Shown here piece by piece: positions 1-8,048 of a stretch of 64,000 bases of DNA. The notes under the pieces were generated by a model, which did not search any database, was not told where the DNA came from, and worked only from the letters and a program-made list of their open reading frames with translations. The translations under genes and the position numbers were made by a program. The stretch is from Maritimibacter alkaliphilus (GTDB lineage Bacteria > Pseudomonadota > Alphaproteobacteria > Rhodobacterales > Rhodobacteraceae): positions 558,001 through 622,000 of the forward strand of contig NZ_JAHVIT010000001.1 of the NCBI RefSeq assembly GCF_019801605.1. Direction: 5' to 3'. Each line of letters begins with the position of its first letter. The first letter of the stretch is position 1.

Positions 1-1054
1 CCTCCGCCGCGTCCCCGGGGCCGTGCTGGCCCGCGAAATACTGATCGTCCCAGAGATCGTACTCTGCCCGCAGGATGAAGTAGGCGTCATTCTCCGCGTC
101 CCGGGGGAAGTCGACGAAGTCGAAGGTGTTGCCGGCCCAGGGCAGGCTCGCGGTGCTCTCGGCCTCGATCACGGCATGGCCGCCCTGACCCTCTTCCCAC
201 CGCAGGTCGGTGAGCCGCTGACCCTCCGACAGTTCGAGATACTTGCCCGGGTAGTCGTAGCGCTCCATCTCGCTGTTGCCGTGGGACTTCGGTTCCTGCA
301 CCTGCGTGCTCAGATCGGCCGAGGGCTTCTCAAAGTCGTAGTCCCTCTGGGTATGGGTCCCTGTGACCACGGTGGCCACGCGCTGCCAGTCGGTGATCAC
401 GCCCCCCCCGCGCAGGGCATCGGTGCTGTCGGGCTCGAAGCGGAGGGTCGCCGCCTGCGGCTGGGGCAGCAGGTCATCAATGGCATCGGTGATGACCAGA
501 CGGTGTTCCGAGGCGGCGAACTCGTGGAAGTAGAAGATGCCCTCGTGCTCCATCAGCCGCTGGAGGAAGTCGAGCGTCGTCTCGCCGTACTGGACGCAGT
601 AGACGCGCGGGGCATAGCTGCCGCGCAGGCGCAACTCGTAGTTGCTGAAGCCCGCCTCGTCGAGGAGCAGCGAGATGATCTCGGGCACCGAGAGCTCCTG
701 GAAAATTCGGTTGTCGCGGGCCTTAGAGAACATCCAGAGATTGGGCCGCAGCACGAGGCGATAGCCGAACACCTGCCGGTGGAAGTCGCCTTCCTCGCCG
801 ATGAAACTGAACTGATCGACGATGCCGCTGAAGTGGCGCAACTGGTCGGGCTCCGTCACGTCGGTCTGGGCGCTGACGCTGCAGACCTCGCCCAGAAGAG
901 CCTCGGCGGGGATGTTCGCGTCTTCGCTCCAGGCGATCACCTCGAAGCGGAAGCAGGCGCTGATGGCATCGTGGCCGGACATCCGGGCGAAGGTCAGCCC
1001 GGCATCCCCGATGGGGCCAAGCGGCGTGGTCAATTCGGCAATTCTGTCACTCAT
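1..1054 (-). CDS. vgrG: T6SS spike protein VgrG (TssI), 3' end outside window
   Basis: Partial gene; the 351 N-terminal codons are visible and the reading frame stays open to the window edge. It starts with MSDRIAELTTPLGP at the ATG ending at 1054. The visible part matches the gp27-like base of VgrG: the early block FARMSGHDAIS, the block VFGYRLVLRPNLWMF, and the strongly conserved VQYGETTLDFLQRLMEHEGI followed by YFHEF. These are hallmarks of VgrG, which forms the trimeric puncturing tip of the T6SS tube and carries effectors. The gene lies about 100 bp downstream of the TssL/TssM-like gene on the same strand and is probably in the same operon. The needle and any C-terminal effector domain are outside the window, so it is not known whether this is an evolved VgrG. 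Confidence 0.93.
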   Translation of the reverse strand, partial: MSDRIAELTTPLGPIGDAGLTFARMSGHDAISACFRFEVIAWSEDANIPAEALLGEVCSVSAQTDVTEPDQLRHFSGIVDQFSFIGEEGDFHRQVFGYRLVLRPNLWMFSKARDNRIFQELSVPEIISLLLDEAGFSNYELRLRGSYAPRVYCVQYGETTLDFLQRLMEHEGIFYFHEFAASEHRLVITDAIDDLLPQPQAATLRFEPDSTDALRGGGVITDWQRVATVVTGTHTQRDYDFEKPSADLSTQVQEPKSHGNSEMERYDYPGKYLELSEGQRLTDLRWEEGQGGHAVIEAESTASLPWAGNTFDFVDFPRDAENDAYFILRAEYDLWDDQYFAGQHGPGDAAE

Positions 1055-1155
1055 GTCACAGGTCCCTTAACCGGGAGAAATCGGAAGCTAAAAAATCTTC
1101 GAAATGGAATTGGGGAAGATCATACAGGGATTCCCCCCGTTGGTGGTGGCAAACT

Positions 1156-3576
1156 TCAAAGGGTCGCGGGACAGCGGAAGCCTTGCAGCAGCGGACGGGC
1201 CGAGACCGGGTTGAGGGCGGCGGGAAATCCCAGCTCCAGAAAGACGCGCCCGGAGGCGTTGCGCAGGTCGAGCAGGGCGCGCGCGCCGTCATCCCGCAGC
1301 CGCAGGCGGGTGCCGTCGATCAGCCGGTAGAGCCCCCATGGGCCGGGCTCGATCAGCCGCGCGGCCTCGGCGCTTTCCTGAAACGCCACCTCGACCCCGG
1401 CGTCGGGCGCGGGGCCCGGCCAGTCGAGCGTGGCGGGCGCGCCGCTCGCGCGGACCGGGGCCGGGCGGCCCCCGATCGAGACGACGGTGCGGCCCCGTTC
1501 GGCGAGGGCCGACAGCGTCACCTGGTGGCTGAGCCGACCATCGGCGCCGAAAAGCGCCTGCGAGATGCGGGCCGCCCGTTCGAGGGCCTCCGCGCTTTCG
1601 GGCGAGAGGCCGGCAAAGCGGGCCTCGGGCTTCCAGCGCCACGGGCTTTCGCCGGTTTCAAGCAGCGGCTGCGCGACCTGGGTCAGGAAGCTGGTCAGCG
1701 TGCCCTGCGGCCCCAGCAGGGCGGTCACCGCGCCGGGGCTGGCATCCGGCCCCGTCTCGAAGGGAAAGCGGCCGCTGACCGTATCGCGGCAGGGGCCGAA
1801 GACGTCTTGCTGCCAGCGCCGCGCAAGGGGCGATTGCCCGGATGCGCCGTCGTCGGCCCGCGCGGACTGGGCCAGCACGTCCTCGGCGATCTGCACCACG
1901 ATGCGGGGGGCGTTGTTCAGCGCGGCGATGGACCGCGACCGGTCCTGGAAGGTCATCAGCCGGCGGCTGGCCCGGCGGGCATCGATGTCCAGCGCCCCGA
2001 GCGCCACGTTGAGGCTGGCGAAGAGGCGCGTGATCTCGGCCATGCGGCCCTCTTCGACGTACTGGATCATCGGCCCGAATTCGCGGGCGAGCAGAAGCTG
2101 CTGGTCATGGGTCCGGCTGCGGTCGGTGCCGCCGCTCTGGTCCCAGACCGCACGCAGCAGCCGCGTCAGCGGGTTTTCCGGCTGCGACAGGTGGCCCGAG
2201 ACCTCGATCGCGGTCGTGCGGTCGCCGAACGGCCGCACCCGCAGGTCGGCCAGCCAGCCCTTCCAAGCGGCAACGGTTTCGCGGTGGAGCCGGTCAAGCA
2301 GCAGGTCGGGCGTGTCATTCTCGCGCGGGAGCGGCCGGCCCGTGATCTCGGGCCCCACGGTGCGGGCGGTCTGCACGGCGAGGCCGACACCGGTCTGGCG
2401 CGCCTCCTGCCAGCCGCGGGTCGTGAAGAGCCCGGGCAGCCCCTCGGACAGCGGACGCCCTGAGCGGCGCAGCAGCACCGCCTCCACCCCGGGGACGGCC
2501 TGCGTCGCGCGCCAAGGGGGCAGGGCGCGCATCGCATCGGCGCGCAGCAGTTCAAGCCAGGCCCGATCCGGTTCCGGCACCTCGGCGGCAAAGACCCGGG
2601 CCTGGTCCATGATCTGGCTGTCCTGCGGCACGAAGGCCACCGGTCCCGTCAGGGGGGCCACGTGCCGGGCCAGCCCGTCGCGCCCCACGGCCGCGCCGTG
2701 ATCCTCGAGCCATCCCGCGAGGTAGCCCGGCTGCCACGGCTGCGCGCCGGTCAGCACCTCCCATGCGCGTAGCGTATCGTAAAGCGCCAGCCCGTCCCCT
2801 TCGGTGGCGAGGCGCTGCTCGATCGCGCGGGCCAGTTCCGGCGGCAGCTGGCGGCGCGCGGCCTCGGCATAGGTCGCCTCGGCGCGGGTCTCGCTGTCGA
2901 TCCCGGGCAGACGGACCATGCGCCGCAGCGGGGCCATGTGGACGACCTGCGCCACCCGGTCGGCGGCGGCGCGCAGCGCGTCCAGCCGCTGCACCAGCTC
3001 GGCCCCCTCCTGCGGACGGTCGAGGCCGATGTTCAGGGCCTCGGCCTCGAAGTCCCGCGTGATCTGGCGCTGGAAACGCACTTCCAGCGCCCCGGCATAG
3101 GCGATGAGGCCGCCAATCAGCAGGAGTGCGAAGGCCGCCGCCTTCCAGCCCCATCCCCCGCCGCCGCGGCGCTGTGGTCCGGCGCGCAGCGCCTCCGCCC
3201 GGCGGAGGATGTCACCCAGAAAGCCCTCCAGATCGGTCAGCCCATGGGCCTGCGCCGTTTCGCGGAACGTCCGGACCCGGGGCAGGTCGATGTCGCGCCC
3301 CTCGAAGAGGCTGCGCCGCGCCAGCACCGCCCATGTGTCCAGCGTCAGCCCCCTGAGCTGCCGGGCCGTCTGGTCGAGCAGCATGGCCAGCCCGTAGCGG
3401 GCGGGTTTGATCGCCACCTCCGGCACGCCCGCACGCGCGGCGTCGGCCTCGAACTGGGCCAGAAGCGGGGTCGCCTGGTCGATGATCCGGCGCTCCCCGG
3501 TGCCCGCCCTGATCTCGTCGATGTAGCGCAGCACCGGGGTGGCGCAGTGCATCAGGGGGGAGGGCGGCGGTGCCAT
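1156..3576 (-). CDS. DotU/TssL-like plus ImcF/TssM-like fusion protein of the T6SS membrane complex
   Basis: 806 residues. The N-terminal cytoplasmic part (about residues 30-130) resembles DotU/TssL: FEADAARAGV, then IKPARYGLAMLLDQ, as in the family's FExxAxxAGV...ARYxLxALxDE core. One membrane helix follows at about 146-164. The long remainder resembles the periplasmic ImcF/TssM region, including the C-terminal LIEPGPWGLYRLIDGT block and a terminal GFRCPATL, both typical of the TssM tail. Canonical TssM is about 1100-1200 residues with three helices and a cytoplasmic NTPase-like domain; that domain is absent here and the DotU-like domain occupies its place. It would be an inner-membrane component linking the baseplate to the cell envelope. 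It starts 3 bp after the M15 peptidase stop, so the two are co-translated. Family calls rest on motifs read by eye. Confidence 0.75.
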   Translation of the reverse strand: MAPPPSPLMHCATPVLRYIDEIRAGTGERRIIDQATPLLAQFEADAARAGVPEVAIKPARYGLAMLLDQTARQLRGLTLDTWAVLARRSLFEGRDIDLPRVRTFRETAQAHGLTDLEGFLGDILRRAEALRAGPQRRGGGGWGWKAAAFALLLIGGLIAYAGALEVRFQRQITRDFEAEALNIGLDRPQEGAELVQRLDALRAAADRVAQVVHMAPLRRMVRLPGIDSETRAEATYAEAARRQLPPELARAIEQRLATEGDGLALYDTLRAWEVLTGAQPWQPGYLAGWLEDHGAAVGRDGLARHVAPLTGPVAFVPQDSQIMDQARVFAAEVPEPDRAWLELLRADAMRALPPWRATQAVPGVEAVLLRRSGRPLSEGLPGLFTTRGWQEARQTGVGLAVQTARTVGPEITGRPLPRENDTPDLLLDRLHRETVAAWKGWLADLRVRPFGDRTTAIEVSGHLSQPENPLTRLLRAVWDQSGGTDRSRTHDQQLLLAREFGPMIQYVEEGRMAEITRLFASLNVALGALDIDARRASRRLMTFQDRSRSIAALNNAPRIVVQIAEDVLAQSARADDGASGQSPLARRWQQDVFGPCRDTVSGRFPFETGPDASPGAVTALLGPQGTLTSFLTQVAQPLLETGESPWRWKPEARFAGLSPESAEALERAARISQALFGADGRLSHQVTLSALAERGRTVVSIGGRPAPVRASGAPATLDWPGPAPDAGVEVAFQESAEAARLIEPGPWGLYRLIDGTRLRLRDDGARALLDLRNASGRVFLELGFPAALNPVSARPLLQGFRCPATL

Positions 3577-3579
3577 GGC

Positions 3580-4473
3580 TCAGAGCAGGCCCGCGGCCTG
3601 CCATGCGCGCAGGGTCTCGACGCCGACCTCGAAGTGCATCGAATCCTCGCGGCGATAGCCTGCGCCCCAGTACCAGCCCTCCTCGTTGAAGAGCTCGGCC
3701 AGCAGGAGCAGCCCGAACTGGGTGCCGCCATCTGCGAACCCGTCAAGCTGGCCCTGCAGCTTCACGTCGATCGCCGTGCCCCACGAATGGTTCGACACAG
3801 CGGACCGGGAGCCCCGGATCAGGCGGGCGCAGATCGCCCCGGCGGTGCCGAGGGCGGCGTAGATGTCGGGCTCCTGCGCCTGAAGCTTGTCGAGGATACG
3901 TTGCAGGCTGTCGAGGGCGGGCCGGATCATCGTGACCCGGATCGGCCCCATCTGCCGGGTTTCGAGAAGCGCTTTCAGGCCGGGTTGCGTCACTGGCTGG
4001 CAGTCGGTGGAATAGCTGCTGCGGGGATGGCCGAGGATCTCCAGCATGACGCGGTTTCCGGGCTGGGTGATGCCCCGGTTGAAACGCGCCTTTGCGGTAC
4101 GCATCTCCTCGGTCATCTCCTCGGTCGGGGGCAGGTCTTCGGCTTCGCCCACGACCTGCGGTGCGTCGGGACCCGTGTTTGCGTCTGTGGCGAGGCCAGT
4201 CACCGCGGGCAGGGGCGCACCCGGCGCCCGGCTGGCGCCGAGGGCGACGTCCTCCTGCAGGCGCTCGATCTCCGCCTCGGCATCGCGCAGCTCTGCGCGC
4301 AGCCGGTCGAGCCCGCTGCGCAGCTGCGCGATCTCGGCCTCGCTGCGTTCAAGGCGCAACTCGGTGCGCCCGTCGGCGGTCTGGAGCAGGGCGCCCACCA
4401 CCGCGAAGCAGAGCGCGGCCAGCACGAGGCCGATCGCGATGATCACGGGCCCGATGAGCGCGCCGTCCCGCAT
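3580..4473 (-). CDS. Membrane-anchored M15-family (VanY/D-Ala-D-Ala carboxypeptidase-like) peptidase in T6SS operon
   Basis: 297 residues. A hydrophobic helix (about residues 6-30) is followed by a charged heptad-like segment (about 38-76) that looks like a coiled coil, a linker rich in Pro/Thr/Glu, and a C-terminal M15-type domain (about 130-297). The zinc-site motifs are visible: SNHSWGTAIDVKL (H229, D236) and DSMHFEVG (H280), matching the SxHxxGxAxD and HxE/HFE motifs of M15 peptidases. Such enzymes cut peptidoglycan stem peptides. The N-terminal helix without a clear cleavage site suggests a periplasmic enzyme tethered to the inner membrane. It lies between the PP2C phosphatase and the TssL/M fusion with 3-bp gaps on both sides, so a likely job is local cell-wall remodelling for assembly of the secretion apparatus rather than use as a toxin. 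That role is inferred. Confidence 0.8.
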   Translation of the reverse strand: MRDGALIGPVIIAIGLVLAALCFAVVGALLQTADGRTELRLERSEAEIAQLRSGLDRLRAELRDAEAEIERLQEDVALGASRAPGAPLPAVTGLATDANTGPDAPQVVGEAEDLPPTEEMTEEMRTAKARFNRGITQPGNRVMLEILGHPRSSYSTDCQPVTQPGLKALLETRQMGPIRVTMIRPALDSLQRILDKLQAQEPDIYAALGTAGAICARLIRGSRSAVSNHSWGTAIDVKLQGQLDGFADGGTQFGLLLLAELFNEEGWYWGAGYRREDSMHFEVGVETLRAWQAAGLL

Positions 4474-4476
4474 GGC

Positions 4477-5235
4477 TCAGCCCCCGCTGACGAAAACGCA
4501 GATCACCGAGACATTGTCCGGCGCGCCGGCCTCCAGCGTGGCGCGCACCAGATCGGCGCATACCTGCTTCGGCTCTGTGCCCGCCTCGACGATCCCGGCG
4601 ATCGTCTGGTCGGCGAGACAGGCGGTCAGCCCGTCGCTGCACAGCAGCAGCCGGTCGTCGGGCACCAGCGGGGCCGAGATGACGTCCACCTCCAGCGACG
4701 GCGCGGCACCGACCGCGCGGGTCACCACGTGGCGTTGCGGATGGCGGTTGCGCTCGGCCTCGTCGAGGAGGCCCTCGTCGACCATCTCCTGCACCACGGT
4801 ATGATCCCGGGTCAGCAGCCTGAGGTGGCCACGCCGCATCAGGTAGGCGCGGCAGTCCCCGGCCCAGGCCACGTGGGCTATGGAGTTCTGGATCAGCATC
4901 AGCACCGCGGTCGCGCCCATCTGGCCGAAGTTGGCCTTCTGCGCGCGCAGCAGGATGTTGCGGTTCGCCTCCTGCAGCCGGGCCCGCAGGGTGGGGGCCG
5001 GCGGGGCGTGATCGCTGACCAGCGTCGCCTGATCGATCACCATGTCCGAGGCCATGGCGCCATGCCCGTGACCGCCCATGCCATCGGCAATCGCCCATAG
5101 GAGACCGGCGGGATCGGTGAGGATGGAATCTTCGTTCTCGTCCCGCTGCCGCCCGGTGTGGGTGAGGCCCGCGCCGGAAAAGAGCGGGGCTGCCATCGGT
5201 TTGAGAACAGGGCTGCGGGTCTGGGGCGTGGTCAT
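4477..5235 (-). CDS. PP2C-family serine/threonine phosphatase (T6SS PppA-like)
   Basis: 252 residues from the ATG at 5235; an upstream ATG at 5259 (MAFVQGVS...) is also possible, and the open frame extending to 5745 is not homologous-looking. PP2C motifs are in the expected order: RQRDENEDS, IADGMGGHGHG, AGDCRAYLMRRG, LTRDHTVVQEMV, LLLCSDGLT and APDNVSVI, with the aspartates that bind the two metal ions. In T6SS loci such phosphatases (PppA) reverse threonine phosphorylation by the PpkA kinase and so set secretion activity. No kinase or FHA gene is within the window; they may lie beyond the left edge. The gene is the first of a tight minus-strand operon with the M15 peptidase and the TssL/M fusion. 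Confidence 0.9.
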   Translation of the reverse strand: MTTPQTRSPVLKPMAAPLFSGAGLTHTGRQRDENEDSILTDPAGLLWAIADGMGGHGHGAMASDMVIDQATLVSDHAPPAPTLRARLQEANRNILLRAQKANFGQMGATAVLMLIQNSIAHVAWAGDCRAYLMRRGHLRLLTRDHTVVQEMVDEGLLDEAERNRHPQRHVVTRAVGAAPSLEVDVISAPLVPDDRLLLCSDGLTACLADQTIAGIVEAGTEPKQVCADLVRATLEAGAPDNVSVICVFVSGG

Positions 5236-5380
5236 GGAAACGCCTTGCACAAAAGCCATCGGGCTCGGCGTCACTGCGGAGCGCTGGACCCGCCTTTCCC
5301 CCGAAAAATGCTGAATTAAAACACGGCTCATGCTACACTTTTCACAGCATTTCAAAAAGCCTTTTTCAAACGAGGTTACC
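5236..5380. promoter_or_regulatory. Divergent promoter region between PP2C phosphatase and OmpA genes
   Basis: The only intergenic stretch between the leftward phosphatase operon and the rightward OmpA operon, so promoters for both must lie here. The right half (about 5310-5375) is AT-richer than its surroundings. A GAGG ribosome-binding sequence at 5372-5375 decides the ATG at 5381 for the OmpA gene. No specific promoter boxes could be named. Confidence 0.4.
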
Positions 5381-6136
5381 ATGCTCTTGAGATATCTATT
5401 CTTTTCATTGATTGCGCTGAACACGCTCGCCCTGCCTGCCGGCGCGCAGGACGACCTTTCGGTCGACGAGCTCAAATCCATCTTCGAACGCCAGAAACAG
5501 GCCTTCTCCGAGGCCGAAACGAACGGTCTGGGCCTGACCCGGGGGCTCAAGCTGGTGACGGTCGACAATGTCACCGCCGAAAGCGCCGCCGGAGACGAGA
5601 CCGCCGCCGGGGCCGAGCCGCAGGTCACCAGCACCGCGCCCGCGTTGTCGGCCCCTGCGGGCACGTCAGGACAGACGGCGGGGCAGGGCGTTTCGATCAC
5701 CGCACAGGGCGACAGCCGCCCGGTCCGGCCCTCCGACCCGAACAAGCCCCTGCTGGCGGCCGCGACCGATCAGCCGATGGTCTTTGGCCAGCTGGCGCCG
5801 GAGCTGCAGGTGAACCTGCACATCGAATTCGGGTTCGACAGCGCGGCGATCAGCGACGACCAGAAGCCCAAGCTCAAGACCGTCTGCATGGCGCTGCAGG
5901 CCGCCGACATCGGCAAGGTCCGGATCGTCGGTCACACGGACAGCTCGGGCTCCGAGGCCTACAACGAGCGGCTGTCGGTGCTGCGGGCCAAGGAAGTGGC
6001 GCGCAACCTGATCGAAGGCTGCGGCCTGCCTGCCTCGCGGCTTGAAACCGTGGGGATGGGGGAGCGCTTCCCCTACAATGCCGACGACCCGCGCGCAGAG
6101 GAAAACCGGCGCGTCGAGTTCCAGGCGCTGAGCTGA
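5381..6136 (+). CDS. OmpA-family peptidoglycan-associated outer membrane protein (T6SS locus)
   Basis: 251 residues from the ATG at 5381, chosen because of the GAGG sequence 6 bp upstream and because the protein then begins with a proper signal peptide (MLLRYLFFSLIALNTLALPA, cut near GAQ-DD). A low-complexity Ala/Thr/Pro linker (about residues 60-130) leads to a C-terminal OmpA domain: LHIEFGFDSAAI, VRIVGHTDSSGSEAYNERLS and a terminal ENRRVEFQAL, the peptidoglycan-binding signature with the conserved D and R. It probably anchors the outer part of the secretion apparatus to the cell wall. It is the first of three rightward genes, followed after 70 bp by the DUF6484 gene. Confidence 0.88.
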   Translation: MLLRYLFFSLIALNTLALPAGAQDDLSVDELKSIFERQKQAFSEAETNGLGLTRGLKLVTVDNVTAESAAGDETAAGAEPQVTSTAPALSAPAGTSGQTAGQGVSITAQGDSRPVRPSDPNKPLLAAATDQPMVFGQLAPELQVNLHIEFGFDSAAISDDQKPKLKTVCMALQAADIGKVRIVGHTDSSGSEAYNERLSVLRAKEVARNLIEGCGLPASRLETVGMGERFPYNADDPRAEENRRVEFQALS

Positions 6137-6206
6137 TCCGGCCGGGGCGGCGCGCTCCGCCCCAGCCCGTGGCAGTGGCCATCAACCGGTCGGGAGGTCC
6201 GAACAG

Positions 6207-6629
6207 ATGCAGGTTTCGGAACGCGTAGAAGGCGTGATCATCGGGCTCGTGCTCGGCTTCGAGGAGGGTGTGCCGCTCGTTGTCTTTGCCGGCAACCCGG
6301 TGGACCATGCCGTCCCGGCGCGCAGCCTTGCGCGGCTCGGGCCCGACGACATCGGGGCGGAGGTGGCGCTGCTCTACGAGGAGGGCGACAGTGCCCGCCC
6401 GCTGATCGTCGGCAAGATCGTGGAGCCGCGCCCGCGTGAGGACGCACCCGTGGTGGTGCGTGACGGCGAGCGGGTGAAGATCGCGGCCAACGAACGCATT
6501 GAACTGCGCTGCGGCAAGGCCTCGATCGTCATGGAGAAGGACGGGCATATCACCATTCGGGGCACCTATCTGGTCAGCCATGCCTCGGCCTCGAACCGGA
6601 TACGCGGTGGATCGGTGAACCTGAACTGA
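6207..6629 (+). CDS. DUF6484-type T6SS-associated protein
   Basis: 140 residues. The N-terminal half resembles DUF6484 proteins found in T6SS clusters: GVIIGLVLGFEEGVPLVVFAGNP, VPARSLARL and VALLYEEGDSARPLIVGKI (quoted in parts). The C-terminal part IELRCGKASIVMEKDGHITIRGTYL followed by SASNRIRGGSVNLN resembles the end of the VgrG DUF2345 beta-helix, suggesting that it docks on or extends the spike. The molecular function of the family is unknown. Its stop codon shares a base with the start of the next gene (TGATG at 6627-6631), so the two are translated together. Confidence 0.7.
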   Translation: MQVSERVEGVIIGLVLGFEEGVPLVVFAGNPVDHAVPARSLARLGPDDIGAEVALLYEEGDSARPLIVGKIVEPRPREDAPVVVRDGERVKIAANERIELRCGKASIVMEKDGHITIRGTYLVSHASASNRIRGGSVNLN

Positions 6630-6970
6630 TGGCCGCGCCCGTTCTGCCTGAAATGCTGCGCCAGCACGCCGAGCAGGCGGCGTTCCTCTGGACGGTCTAC
6701 GACCATGCGCTGCTGAACCCGGACGACAATCCCGACATGGACGAGGAGCGGATCGCCCGGCTGGTGGAGCGGCTGGAGGCCCATCTCGACGGGCTGCGCG
6801 TGGCCGGTGCCGCGGGCCTTGGCATGGCCGAGGCGCGTTACCTCGAATATCCCGAAGCGGGGGAGCTTTTCGTGGTGCGGATGTTGCAGCCTAGCGCCGC
6901 GGGCCTGACCGTGGCGGGGCTCGATCTCGACAAGGTGCGCGCCTTCCTGCTGGGCTCGCTGCCGGCCTGA
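6629..6970 (+). CDS. Short TIGR02270-like T6SS-associated protein (N-terminal part only)
   Basis: 113 residues. The segment MLRQHAEQAAFLWTVYDHAL and RLVERLEAHLDGLRVAGAAG matches the N-terminal part of TIGR02270-family proteins, which are encoded in T6SS loci and normally run to about 400 residues with HEAT-like repeats. Here the gene stops after the N-terminal helices and one short further segment (EARYLEYPEAGELFVVRML), so it is either a trimmed paralogue or a remnant. No HEAT-like continuation can be read in the 40 bp downstream before the convergent gene. It overlaps the DUF6484 gene by one base. Function is unknown. Confidence 0.55.
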   Translation: MAAPVLPEMLRQHAEQAAFLWTVYDHALLNPDDNPDMDEERIARLVERLEAHLDGLRVAGAAGLGMAEARYLEYPEAGELFVVRMLQPSAAGLTVAGLDLDKVRAFLLGSLPA

Positions 6971-7013
6971 ATAGGGGGGCTAGCCACGGGGGGCCTTCTC
7001 AAAGGGCGCGTGC

Positions 7014-8048
7014 TCAGGTCTCGGGCAGCGCCACCTCCAGCCGGACCCATGCACCGGCCTCGAAGAGCTGCACGTGGCTGGGGAACACCGCGAGGATGCG
7101 ATCCCCGGCAGGTGAGACCGACAGGCAGAATTCCTCGCCCGCGGGCAGCGGCGGGTCGAACGGTTCGAGATCGGTGTCGCGATACACCGACAAGGTGTTT
7201 CCCGACAGCAGGAGCGGGCGCCCCTGCCAGAGCTTGATGTCGTCGAACCCCTCCGGCTGCTCCGGGCGATAGACCACCTCGATCACGTCGAAATCCGAGC
7301 TGAGGTAGATGATCCCGGTCTCCGAGAAGAGCAGGGTGCCCTCGGTCACGCGCAGGAGCGCGACGATTGCGCCGGGCTCTCCGGCGACGTCGGCGCTGCG
7401 CCAGCCAGCGTCGTAGAGGCGCAGGCTCATCATGTCCTCGCCCGTGTTTTCGGTGAAGAGGCCCATCAGGGCCTCGATGTCGCCAGCCTCGTTCGCCGCC
7501 TCCATGTCGGGGGTGATCGCCATGTCGAAGAGCTCGCTGCCGCCGAAGACGAGCGCCCCGCGCGGGCCGGGGGCAAGGTCGTAGAAGACCGGTTTGTGGG
7601 CATCGGAGGCCGCGACCGGGATCGAGATGTCCGTCCAGCCGCGGGCGCCGTGGGGATGGCGATAGACCTGCCCGGAATATCCCGTGGCAACCAGGTCCTC
7701 TCCGACCTGCGCGAGCGCGGTCAGGCGCCCGATGCCCTTGGCATCGTCGCGGCTGTAGCCGGCCCCGGGGATCGTCTGGAGGGTGGCCGCGTGCGGGCGC
7801 AGGAAGAAGACCTCGCCCTCGGGGGTCATGGCGCAGGCCTCGGCGATGGCGTCCCAGGGCGCGTTCAGCGAGATGATGCCCTGTATTTCTTCCAGATCGG
7901 TCAGCGGCGTGAGCCGGAGCACCGCGCCGTCACGCTGGCCGGAACAGATGACGACCTCGTCGTCCTCGGCTTCGTCGGGCACCGCGAGAAGGTAGGTGCC
8001 CCCCTGCGGGCAGAGGATGCCGCCCCCGAGAAGGAGATCGCCGCTCAT
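7014..8048 (-). CDS. Uncharacterised beta-propeller-like protein, candidate immunity protein
   Basis: 344 residues from the ATG at 8048, which overlaps the toxin gene's stop (ATGA). I do not recognise a named family. The sequence is acidic and contains recurring short strands with patterns like GEDLVATGYSGQVYRHPHG, FYDLAPGPRGALVFGGSELF, GTLLFSETGIIYLS and GRPLLLSGNTLSVYRD, which look like blades of a beta-propeller. There is no signal peptide, so it is cytoplasmic. It lies immediately downstream of, and overlaps, the PAAR-like toxin gene, which is where T6SS immunity genes usually sit. A soluble acidic partner fits a cytoplasmic nuclease toxin. The immunity role is an inference from position only. 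Confidence 0.6.
   Translation of the reverse strand: MSGDLLLGGGILCPQGGTYLLAVPDEAEDDEVVICSGQRDGAVLRLTPLTDLEEIQGIISLNAPWDAIAEACAMTPEGEVFFLRPHAATLQTIPGAGYSRDDAKGIGRLTALAQVGEDLVATGYSGQVYRHPHGARGWTDISIPVAASDAHKPVFYDLAPGPRGALVFGGSELFDMAITPDMEAANEAGDIEALMGLFTENTGEDMMSLRLYDAGWRSADVAGEPGAIVALLRVTEGTLLFSETGIIYLSSDFDVIEVVYRPEQPEGFDDIKLWQGRPLLLSGNTLSVYRDTDLEPFDPPLPAGEEFCLSVSPAGDRILAVFPSHVQLFEAGAWVRLEVALPET

Noticed and set aside
2938-5100. Plus-strand open frame of 720 codons
   Set aside because: It is antisense to the TssL/M, M15 and PP2C genes; its translation is low-complexity and shows no family motif. Long shadow frames are expected in DNA this GC-rich.
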